Source of the DNA: Corynebacterium urealyticum DSM 7109
GTDB taxonomy: Bacteria; Actinomycetota; Actinomycetes; Mycobacteriales; Mycobacteriaceae
DNA: 64,000 nucleotides
Direction: 5' to 3'
Assembly: GCF_000069945.1 (NCBI RefSeq)
Contig: NC_010545.1
Span: 558,001 to 622,000 of the forward strand
A model generated the notes under the pieces. That model saw only the letters and a list, made by a program, of their open reading frames with translations. It ran no database searches and was not told where the DNA came from. Positions 45,897-54,331 of this stretch are shown piece after piece; the first letter of the stretch is position 1; every line of letters begins with the position of its first letter. The position numbers and the translations under genes were made by a program.

Positions 45897-48800
45897 ATGA
45901 CGGACACAGCCAAGAATCAACAGCCGACCGCCGTGGCCTCCCCGAGCACGCCGGAGGACCGCCTGGGGGCTCGCGAGGCGGCGAAGGTCGTGCTGCAGCC
46001 GCCGCGCCGGGTGGGGGAGGAAGGCCACGAGTGGGACGGGCTTGCCGGGGCCATCGTCACCGGCGATGAGCGCATCGATAGCTCCGCGCCGTGGACCGTC
46101 CTGGGCGGACCGGGGACAGGCAAGACGAGCCTGCTCGTCGACACGCTGGTCCACTTCCTCGCCGCGGGTGGTTCGGCGGAGGAGGTCATGGTGGTCACCC
46201 CCACCAAGGACGCCGCCACGGCCGTGAACACCCAGCTGGTGGCCAGGCTGGCAAGCATGAGCAGCTTCGCGGCGACGCGCACGCCGGTGCGTTCCGTGCA
46301 CTCGTGGGCTTTCGCTGCGCTGCGCAGCATGCTGCTGGCCAGCGACCGGGAAGCACCGCGGTTGCTCACCGGTGCCGAGCACGATGCGGATGTGCGGCTG
46401 CTGCTGGCCGGGCATGTGGAGGACGGTGCGGGAGCCTGGCCGAAGCACATCAGACCAGCGCTGGGGTATGTGGGTTTCGCCCGCCAGCTACGCGATTTGC
46501 TGCTGCGCGCCGAGGAGCGCGGGGTGGGGCCGGGCGAGCTCACCGCGCTGGGGGAGAAGTACGACCAACCGATGTGGGTGGGGGCAGGGCAGTTCCTCGA
46601 CGAGTACCGCCAGACGAGGCGGCTGGCCCAGTCCATCAGCCTGAACGCCTCCGAACTGCTGCACACCACGCTGCAAGAGATGGCCGATGGTCCGGGGCGG
46701 GCACAGCTCGACCGGTGGCGGGAGAAGCTGCGGCTGATCCTCATCGATGATGCCCACAATTTGGATCCGGCGGCTGCCGAGTTCCTGGAGCAGTTTTTCA
46801 CTCCTGAAACGCGGGTGGTGCTCGCCGGCGACCCCGACCAGTGTGTATTCCACTTCCGCGGGGCCGATGAGGAGCTACTCAGCAAATACGCCGCCGACGA
46901 GAATCACCGTGTGGTCCTGAGCGGATCCCAACGCTTTGGAGCTCCCACCGCACGTGCCATCAATGCCCTGACCGGGCACCTACCGCACGTGGACACCCGC
47001 ATCCCGCTGCGCGTGGCTGAGGGCGCTGAGGCGGCCCAGGAAGCTGAGGCAACGGCAGGGGAGTTGGTCGCGCCGGATGCAGGCCGCGCTGGGGCCACGT
47101 CTGGTGCCGGGGGAGAACGGAACCAGCCGATCCGAGTGCTGCGCGCGAACTCCGGGACCGCCGAGCGGCTGCACATCACCGATGCCCTGCGCCGCGCCCA
47201 CGTCCGCGACGGTGTGGCCTGGCAGGACATGGCTGTCATCGTGCGCTCGGTCGGGGAGATCGCACCCATCCGGCGAGCCCTGCTCACCCACGGGGTACCG
47301 GTGCGGGTCGATCAGACCTCCATCATCCTCGCGGAACAGCCCCTGATCCGGCTGCTGCTCACCGCACTGGAGGCCACCTACCGGCCGTTGGAGAACTCCG
47401 AGGTGCGGGTACTCATGGAATCCATGGTCGGTGGCGCCGACCCGATCATGGTGCGCCGCCTCGAGCGCGTGCTGGCCCAGGCGCTGGCCCGCCAACGCCT
47501 GCAGGGCAAGCCGGTGCCGGAGAACACCGCGGGCCTGCCATTCCAGTCCAGCGACGCACTCAGCACCCTGCTCAACGGCACCGCCAGCGCGGAGGACGCC
47601 GCCGAGTGGACCGCGGGCTTCAACAACCGCGAGCTGCAGATCCTGCAGGACATGAGCGACGTCCTCACCGCGGGCAGGGAGGCACAACGGGCGGGACAAT
47701 CCGTGGAGATGGTGCTCTGGGAGATCTGGAAGGCCACCGGGCTGGACACCCGCCTGCAGGAACGGGCCCTGCGCGGCGGGACCTTCGGCTCGCAGGCGGA
47801 CCAGGATCTCGACTCGGTGATGATGCTCTTCGACATGGCCGGGGACTTCGTCGAACGCCACCCCAACGCCTCGATCCGCACCTTCTGCGAGGAAGTCCGC
47901 GCCCAGGAGCTGCCCACCGGTGGCCGTGAGCGCGGGGTCGCCAGCAACGCCGTGGAGATCCTGCCCGCCCACGCCGCCGTGGGACGCCAGTGGCACACCG
48001 TGGTCGTCACCCGCGTGCAGGAAGGCAGCTGGCCCGCCGGGCCCACCGTGGGCGGGCTCTTCGGCCAGCTGGAACTCGTTGATCTGCTGGACCGGGGGAT
48101 TGAGCCCGGCACGCGGGTCTCGCGGGTGGCGAGTGCTGTCCATGAGGAGCGGAGGCTCTTCCTCGTCGCTATCTCGCGGGCTACTCGAAGCACCCTGGTG
48201 ACCTGTATCGACAACGCCAGCGTGGAAAACGGCGTGCCCTCCCGCTTCGTGGAGGAGATCACCGACGCGCCGGGAGCAGCTGTGCCGCTGGGAACCGTGG
48301 ACCAGATTGAGCAGGAAGATCCGGTGGGTCAGGAGGCCACGCCGGGCGAGCCCGTGCAGGGGGAGCTTGGGCTGGGCCTGGAACTGGGGGACTCCGCGCA
48401 GCAGGGAGGGCCTGCAGTGCAGGCCAGCCCGGCCGAGCAGCTGAGTTCATCGGACCAGCTGAGCCCAGCGGAACAGCTCAGCGCCCTACCACGAGTGCTC
48501 GCTCTCGAGCCACTCATCGCCGAACTGCGCGACGTGGTTACCGACCCCACCCAGCGGCACCACCGCCGGGTTGCCGCCGCACGCAACCTCGCCGCGATGG
48601 CTGAGGCCGGGATCTTCGGCAGCCACCCTGTCGACTGGTGGGGCATGGCTGAACCCACCACCATGGAGCGGGTCACCGACCGGCGGGGAGGGGTGTCCTT
48701 GAGCCCCTCCAAGCTGGACAATATCGATAACTGCGCGCTCAAAACCTTCTTCGACGACAACCGCGGGGCGCAGGAGGAAACCAACCCCATGCGGGTGGGT

Positions 48801-49463
48801 ACCGTCGTCCACGCCATCGCCCAGGCCATCGTCCAACAAGACCTCAGCCTGGAAGACGCCCAATACGCCGCGCGCACCGCACTGAAATGGGCCGTTGTGG
48901 GACCAGCATTCGAAGTCAACGCAGCACTCGAACGCTGGGAGCAGGGCATCGCGAACCTCCACAGCTGGATTACGGAGACGTGCACACAAACCGAGGGGAC
49001 GGAATGGGAGGTCGAGCAGCAGCTCGACACCACCCTGGGAACCCTGCCCACTGGGGAGGAGGTCTTTCTCCGCGGCCGAATTGACCTCATGGCCACCGAT
49101 GCGGACGGCCGGGTGGTTGTCTACGACTTCAAGACCGGGAAAACCCCCAAAACTGCGGCCGAAGCCCAGGCCAGCCGCCAGCTCGGCGCCTATCAATTCC
49201 TCGTGCATGTGAATCGCGGCAAGCAACCATACGGTGCTCACCTGATCTATCCCGCCACCAGCGAAGGGAAGCTCAAGAAGTCCAGTCAGCCGGACTTCTC
49301 TCCCGAGCAGCTCGCCGAGACGAGGCAGAACCTGCTCGCCGCCGCCGAGCAAATCAGCGAGCCCGTACAGATAGCCACCCCAGGCGATGCACAGTGCAAG
49401 TACTGCAGCTACCACCTGATCTGCCCGGCCAAGGACGCCGGGAAAACCGTGGTGAGCTCATGA
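45897..49463 (+). CDS. adnA: AdnA subunit of the AdnAB helicase-nuclease
   Basis: This is an 1188-residue UvrD-like helicase with a C-terminal RecB-type nuclease. Walker A is GGPGTGKTS near residue 70. Walker B is LILIDDAHNL near 281, with DDAH in place of the usual DExx. The nuclease motif YDFKTGK lies near 1073. Cysteines near 945 (NCALKTFF) and in CKYCSYHLIC near 1166 suggest an iron-sulfur staple. AdnAB resects double-strand breaks in actinobacteria that lack RecBCD or AddAB. A short repeat (SPAEQL twice) lies in the linker near 850. adnB overlaps the stop codon. Confidence 0.94.
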   Translation: MTDTAKNQQPTAVASPSTPEDRLGAREAAKVVLQPPRRVGEEGHEWDGLAGAIVTGDERIDSSAPWTVLGGPGTGKTSLLVDTLVHFLAAGGSAEEVMVVTPTKDAATAVNTQLVARLASMSSFAATRTPVRSVHSWAFAALRSMLLASDREAPRLLTGAEHDADVRLLLAGHVEDGAGAWPKHIRPALGYVGFARQLRDLLLRAEERGVGPGELTALGEKYDQPMWVGAGQFLDEYRQTRRLAQSISLNASELLHTTLQEMADGPGRAQLDRWREKLRLILIDDAHNLDPAAAEFLEQFFTPETRVVLAGDPDQCVFHFRGADEELLSKYAADENHRVVLSGSQRFGAPTARAINALTGHLPHVDTRIPLRVAEGAEAAQEAEATAGELVAPDAGRAGATSGAGGERNQPIRVLRANSGTAERLHITDALRRAHVRDGVAWQDMAVIVRSVGEIAPIRRALLTHGVPVRVDQTSIILAEQPLIRLLLTALEATYRPLENSEVRVLMESMVGGADPIMVRRLERVLAQALARQRLQGKPVPENTAGLPFQSSDALSTLLNGTASAEDAAEWTAGFNNRELQILQDMSDVLTAGREAQRAGQSVEMVLWEIWKATGLDTRLQERALRGGTFGSQADQDLDSVMMLFDMAGDFVERHPNASIRTFCEEVRAQELPTGGRERGVASNAVEILPAHAAVGRQWHTVVVTRVQEGSWPAGPTVGGLFGQLELVDLLDRGIEPGTRVSRVASAVHEERRLFLVAISRATRSTLVTCIDNASVENGVPSRFVEEITDAPGAAVPLGTVDQIEQEDPVGQEATPGEPVQGELGLGLELGDSAQQGGPAVQASPAEQLSSSDQLSPAEQLSALPRVLALEPLIAELRDVVTDPTQRHHRRVAAARNLAAMAEAGIFGSHPVDWWGMAEPTTMERVTDRRGGVSLSPSKLDNIDNCALKTFFDDNRGAQEETNPMRVGTVVHAIAQAIVQQDLSLEDAQYAARTALKWAVVGPAFEVNAALERWEQGIANLHSWITETCTQTEGTEWEVEQQLDTTLGTLPTGEEVFLRGRIDLMATDADGRVVVYDFKTGKTPKTAAEAQASRQLGAYQFLVHVNRGKQPYGAHLIYPATSEGKLKKSSQPDFSPEQLAETRQNLLAAAEQISEPVQIATPGDAQCKYCSYHLICPAKDAGKTVVSS

Positions 49464-52400
49464 GCCCGCAGCAGCCACGCTCCGAGAGCACACACAACGC
49501 CCAGCACCCGACCCCGCACAGCGCACAGCAGCGAAAGGCAGCAATGCAGGAACCAGCCGGCGGAATCATCAGCCCCGAGGAACTCGCCACCCGGTGGCTC
49601 AAACAACCCTACCCACCTACCCCGCAACAGTCGGCAGTCATCAGCGCGCCACCGCAGGGCAGTTACATCGTCGTCGCTGGTGCCGGCGCCGGCAAGACCG
49701 AAACGATGGCCGCGCGCGTGGTCTGGCTCGTCGCCAACGGCTACGTCCTGCCCGAACACGTCCTGGGCCTGACCTTCACCCGCAAGGCCGCCAACGAGCT
49801 TGGCCAGCGTATCCGGGGCCGGCTGGAAACGCTGGCCCGCAGTGGCTTCCGCGAGCAGCTGCCAGCCGACGACCCGCGCCACGAAGCGCTGCGCAACATC
49901 TCGCCCGCGGTCTCCACCTACGACTCCTACGCCGGCAACATCGTCGGGGAGTACGGGTTGCTTGCCCCCGTGGAACCCAGCGGGCGGATCATCAGCGACG
50001 CCGAAAAATGGATGATCACCCGTCAGCTGCTCCTTGATCACGACCGCGAGATGCAAACCTCACGCTCGATGGTCACCGTGATCGATTTCATCCACAGGCT
50101 CTCCGATGAGATGGATAACCACCTCGCAGAACTTAAGGACGTCCGTGGCGAAACCGAAGCGCTGATCGATACCATCCAGCAGGTCGAACACGGCGTGGGC
50201 AAGCCGCTTTCCAAGGCCGCCTACAAGCTCCGCGACGCCAACCAGGAGCGCCTCGACCTGCTGCCCTGGGTTAAGAAGTACTGGGAACGCCTCCAGGAAC
50301 TCGATGTGCGCACCTTCGGCCAGCAAATGACCCTCGCCGCCAAGCTCGCCTCCGAGCATGCGATCGTCGGCCAGTCCCAGCGCGAACGCTTCCGCGTGGT
50401 CATGTTGGACGAGTACCAGGACACCTCGCACGCTCAGCGCGTGCTGCTGCGCTCCCTTTTCGGGGATGGGCAGGACGACGAACTCGCCGTCACCGCCGTG
50501 GGCGACCCCATGCAGGCGATCTATGGCTTCCGCGGGGCGACCTCCTCCAACCTCGGGAACTTCGAAACCGACTTCCCTTTCCGCGGGGAACCCGCCCAAA
50601 AGTTCGAGCTAACCACCTCTTGGCGTAACCCTGCCTCCGTGTTGGAACTCGCAAACGTCGTCTCCTCCCGCACTCTGGGTGAGAACCGCACCGTCTCCGA
50701 GCTGAAGCCCCGCGCGGGAGCCGAGGATGGAGAAATCCAGGTGGCCTTCTTCGACGAAGAGGACCAGGAACTCGAATGGCTCACCGACCAGCTGCAACAG
50801 CGCTGGGAGAGCTTCAAGAAGCGCAAGGAGGCCGCCGCCGTATCGGGGGAGAAGGTTGACCCCTTCAGTGCGGCCGTGCTCGTGCGGAAGAACAAAGAAG
50901 CCTTACCGATCTTCGAGCTCCTGCGCGCCAAGGGCGTGCCGGTGGAACTCACTGGTGGGGCGGGGTTGCTGGACATCCCCGAGGTCGCGGATGTCTACGC
51001 CACCCTGCGCGCCCTCGTCGACCCGGAGGATGACCCCGCGATGCTCCGCTTGCTCACCGGCCCGCGCTTCAACCTCGGGGCTCGGGACCTGCAGATCCTC
51101 GCCCGCCGCGCTCAGCAGCTCCAGCGCCGCGCCAAGGGGGACACCGACCCAGGAGAGGTCAATCAGGACACGACCAGCGCCGGGGGAGAGGACCCGTGGA
51201 TCCACAATCCCGCCTACGAGGAGCTGAAGAGCCTCGAATCCCCGCTACGTGAGCAACTCCTCGAAGCGATCCCCAACCCCGCGGACGCCACCGTTGGTTT
51301 GGCCGACGCCATCGCGGACTTCGCGGATGCCGAAGAGCAAGGGATGAGCCCGCGGGGTGCGCGAGCCATCGCCGAACTCTCCCGCGAGCTCGGCCACCTG
51401 CGCCGCAACTGCCTCACCAAGCCACTGCCGGACCTCATCGCGGACATCGAGGACATGATCGGCATCCGCACCGAGGTGCTCACCCGCTGGCACCGCAACC
51501 CGGATGACTCGATCGGCACCAGCCACCTCGACGAGTTCGCGGACATCGTCCAGAGCTTCTCCCAGCTCGGTGGCTCCAACGCGTCGATCCTGGTGGATTA
51601 CCTGCGCGCTGCCCACGAGCACGACTCCGGCCTGGAACCCGGCGAGGTCGAGGCGAAAACCGATACCGTCCAGATCCTCACCGTCCACCGCTCCAAGGGG
51701 CTGGAGTGGGACATCGTTGCCGTACCTTATGCGCACCGCAAGAACTTCTTCGACGCCGAAACCCCAGGCGTCAGGCTTGAAGAATGGCTTCATAAGGCCG
51801 AGCGCATCCCCTCCAGTCTGCGCGGCGACGCTGAGAACGAAGGCCAACCGGGCGGCTACCCGCTCTATGACGCTAGCCACGCCGAGAAGAGCGCGGACCT
51901 CACCAAGGCTGCTGATGCTTTCGAAGTTCAGCTGCAAGCCAAGGAGGCCCAGGAGAGCGAGAGGCTGTTCTACGTGGGAATCACCCGCACCGAACGTGTG
52001 CTGCTGGTGAGTGGCTCCGCGTATAGTTCCGGCGTTACCGCCGTGGACCCCTCGCTGAACCTGGTGCTGCTGCGCAACCGCATCACCGATTCCCGTGCGC
52101 CCCTGGCAGGGGCGAGTGTGCACACCTGGTCCGACCTGGGGCGCAAGCCAAGTAAGTCAGATGCCGCGAGGGTGGAGAAGGGCAACGCCACCGAGATCGA
52201 CCACTACTTCTATCCCACGCCAGAGCAGCTCATCGCGCGCGAGGACTATGCGCTTGAGCGTCGCCGTGCCGAAGCCGACGGCGAGCAGGCCAGCTGGCCG
52301 CAGCCCGCGCCACTGGCCAGCAGACCTGGTGCTGCCGACGGAGCGGGCATGGTCATTGACGCGATCGGCGCGGCAACCACCGGTGACTCCGCCACTGAAT

Positions 52401-53119
52401 CTGCCGCCAGCCAGGACATGCTGACCCGCCAATGGGACGAGGAAACCCGCCTGCTGATCCAAGAGCACCAGCAGCGCACCCTCACCGCCGTGGAGGTCCC
52501 ACTCGACCCGATGCTCACCGCAACCCAAGCGGTCGCGATGAACCAGGACCCGGAACAGTTCGCACGGCGGCGTCGTCGCCCCATCCCGATGCAGCCCCAG
52601 CCCTACGCCAAGCGCGGAACGGCCTTCCACAACTGGGTGGAGCAGCACTACAACCAAGCCATGCTCTTCGACGAGGACGAAATGCCTGGCGCCTCCGACG
52701 CCACCCTCCAGGACCCGCAGCTCGAGGAATTGAAAAACAAGTTCCTTGGCTCCGAGTGGGCGCAGCGCACCCCGGAGTCGGTTGAGGGCTCCTACCTGGT
52801 TAACATCGGCGGATTCGTCTTCAACGGCCGGATGGATGCCGTCTTCCACGAAGGCGAGGACCCCGCCGCGGGATGGCTCGTCGTCGACTGGAAGACTGGG
52901 CAGATGCCGACCGGCCGGGATATGAAGAATGCCGAGCTCCAGCTGGCCGCCTACCGGCTGGCCTGGGCGAAAATCCTGAGCCGCCAGCTGGGTGTGGAGG
53001 TGCCGGTGGATAACGTGCGCACCGCGTTCTTCTATGTGCGCACCCAGCACACCCACTACGTGCAAGACTTGCCGAACGAAGAAGAACTCATCGCCCGGCT
53101 AGGCTTGAACAAGTCCTAA
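49460..53119 (+). CDS. adnB: AdnB subunit of the AdnAB helicase-nuclease
   Basis: This is a 1219-residue subunit. Walker A is AGAGAGKTETMAARVV near residue 72. Walker B is VMLDEYQDTSHAQ near 315, with the standard DEYQD. The helicase continues with VGDPMQAIYGFRGA, TVHRSKGLEWDIVAVPYAHR and VGITRTERV. The nuclease has VVDWKTGQMP near 1141 with the catalytic Asp and Lys. In AdnAB the B subunit is the main motor. The ATG overlaps the adnA stop codon (ATGA), so translation is coupled. No cysteine staple is evident in this subunit. Confidence 0.94.
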   Translation: MSPQQPRSESTHNAQHPTPHSAQQRKAAMQEPAGGIISPEELATRWLKQPYPPTPQQSAVISAPPQGSYIVVAGAGAGKTETMAARVVWLVANGYVLPEHVLGLTFTRKAANELGQRIRGRLETLARSGFREQLPADDPRHEALRNISPAVSTYDSYAGNIVGEYGLLAPVEPSGRIISDAEKWMITRQLLLDHDREMQTSRSMVTVIDFIHRLSDEMDNHLAELKDVRGETEALIDTIQQVEHGVGKPLSKAAYKLRDANQERLDLLPWVKKYWERLQELDVRTFGQQMTLAAKLASEHAIVGQSQRERFRVVMLDEYQDTSHAQRVLLRSLFGDGQDDELAVTAVGDPMQAIYGFRGATSSNLGNFETDFPFRGEPAQKFELTTSWRNPASVLELANVVSSRTLGENRTVSELKPRAGAEDGEIQVAFFDEEDQELEWLTDQLQQRWESFKKRKEAAAVSGEKVDPFSAAVLVRKNKEALPIFELLRAKGVPVELTGGAGLLDIPEVADVYATLRALVDPEDDPAMLRLLTGPRFNLGARDLQILARRAQQLQRRAKGDTDPGEVNQDTTSAGGEDPWIHNPAYEELKSLESPLREQLLEAIPNPADATVGLADAIADFADAEEQGMSPRGARAIAELSRELGHLRRNCLTKPLPDLIADIEDMIGIRTEVLTRWHRNPDDSIGTSHLDEFADIVQSFSQLGGSNASILVDYLRAAHEHDSGLEPGEVEAKTDTVQILTVHRSKGLEWDIVAVPYAHRKNFFDAETPGVRLEEWLHKAERIPSSLRGDAENEGQPGGYPLYDASHAEKSADLTKAADAFEVQLQAKEAQESERLFYVGITRTERVLLVSGSAYSSGVTAVDPSLNLVLLRNRITDSRAPLAGASVHTWSDLGRKPSKSDAARVEKGNATEIDHYFYPTPEQLIAREDYALERRRAEADGEQASWPQPAPLASRPGAADGAGMVIDAIGAATTGDSATESAASQDMLTRQWDEETRLLIQEHQQRTLTAVEVPLDPMLTATQAVAMNQDPEQFARRRRRPIPMQPQPYAKRGTAFHNWVEQHYNQAMLFDEDEMPGASDATLQDPQLEELKNKFLGSEWAQRTPESVEGSYLVNIGGFVFNGRMDAVFHEGEDPAAGWLVVDWKTGQMPTGRDMKNAELQLAAYRLAWAKILSRQLGVEVPVDNVRTAFFYVRTQHTHYVQDLPNEEELIARLGLNKS

Positions 53120-53146
53120 GCCCTAGGATTTGATGGTTCACGACAA

Positions 53147-53169
53147 CCCGCCCCGAGCCTCGGGGCGGG
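53147..53169. terminator. Hairpin between adnB and the potassium channel gene
   Basis: 10-bp G+C stem CCCGCCCCGA / TCGGGGCGGG with a GCC loop, 30 bp after adnB. No T run follows, so function as a terminator is uncertain. Confidence 0.4.
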
Positions 53170-53257
53170 GGCGGGCCGACCCACGGGCCGGGCGTCCAAT
53201 AACTGCTGGGGCAGGGCACGAACCCACCCCACGAAACCCATCTGAGGATAGGAAGTC

Positions 53258-54331
53258 ATGCGGTTTAGAATGCGGGAACGCTTCCAGACGGAAGGCGAAC
53301 TTGACGGTCTCCCGCCGCACGCGCTGCTCAACATCCTCCGCCTGCCGGAGGAGGAATACCGCAGCCCCTGGAGGCTCATCGGCCGCCGCATGCTCTACGC
53401 CCTCGGCCTCATCCTCGGGGTGGCGCTGCTGACCTACCGGGGCAGGGCGGGATACACCGGCATCGAAACCTTCATCGACGCGGTGTACTACTCAACGATC
53501 ACCCTGTCGACCACCGGATACGGCGACGTCACCCCGGTCAGCCAGCAGGAACGCCTCATCACGGCCCTGATCGTCACCCCCTTAAGAATCGTCTTCCTCG
53601 CCCTGCTGGTCGGCACGACGCTGACCGTGCTGACGAAGGAATCCCGCCAAACCTTCATGATCCGCCGCTGGAGGAAAAGAATGCGCAACCACACCATCGT
53701 CATCGGCTACGGCACGAAGGGCCGGTCTGCCGTGGCAGCCCTCCTCGCCGACGGCGTCTCCCCATCCCAGATCGTGGTCGTGGACCTCGACCGGGAAGCA
53801 CTCGACCTCGCCAACGCCCAGGGTCTGGTCACCGTCCACGGCTCGGCGACCCGCTCCGACGTGCTGAAACTCGCCGGTGTGAACCGCGCCCGGGCCGTCG
53901 TCGTCGCCCCGAACCAGGACGACACCGCCGTGCTGGTCACCCTCTCTGTCCGAGAGATCGCGCCTTCGGCCACCATCATCGCCAGCGTGCGTGAATCCGA
54001 TAACTCCCACTTGCTGCGCCAGTCCGGCGCGGACTCCGTGGTGGTGTCAAGTGAGACCGCCGGCCGCCTCATGGGTCTGGCGACCGTCACCCCATCCGTG
54101 ACTGAAATGATGGAGGACCTGCTCTCCCCGGACGAGGGCTTCTCCATCGCCGAACGCCCCGCCAAGGAAGAAGAGGTCGGCGGCAACCCGCGCGTGCTGG
54201 AGGACATCGTGCTTGGCATCGTCCGCTCCGGCGCGCTGTACCGCATCGACTCCGCCGAAGCCGAGACCGTCGAACCGGGAGACCGCATCCTCTACGTCCG
54301 CGGCATGGGCAACCTCGAGGAGGGAGAGTAA
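53258..54331 (+). CDS. Potassium channel with RCK (TrkA-N) domain
   Basis: This is a 357-residue two-helix channel. The first membrane helix is near residues 45-65, the selectivity filter is TTGYGD in TITLSTTGYGDVTPV near 85 and the second helix is near 100-125. The RCK domain begins HTIVIGYGTKGRSAVAALL and carries an Asp/Arg pair in VVVDLDREALDL. A TrkA-C domain follows. It should pass K+ and be gated by nucleotide or cation binding. It corresponds to M. tuberculosis Rv3200c. uvrD2 begins immediately after the stop codon. Confidence 0.93.
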   Translation: MRFRMRERFQTEGELDGLPPHALLNILRLPEEEYRSPWRLIGRRMLYALGLILGVALLTYRGRAGYTGIETFIDAVYYSTITLSTTGYGDVTPVSQQERLITALIVTPLRIVFLALLVGTTLTVLTKESRQTFMIRRWRKRMRNHTIVIGYGTKGRSAVAALLADGVSPSQIVVVDLDREALDLANAQGLVTVHGSATRSDVLKLAGVNRARAVVVAPNQDDTAVLVTLSVREIAPSATIIASVRESDNSHLLRQSGADSVVVSSETAGRLMGLATVTPSVTEMMEDLLSPDEGFSIAERPAKEEEVGGNPRVLEDIVLGIVRSGALYRIDSAEAETVEPGDRILYVRGMGNLEEGE

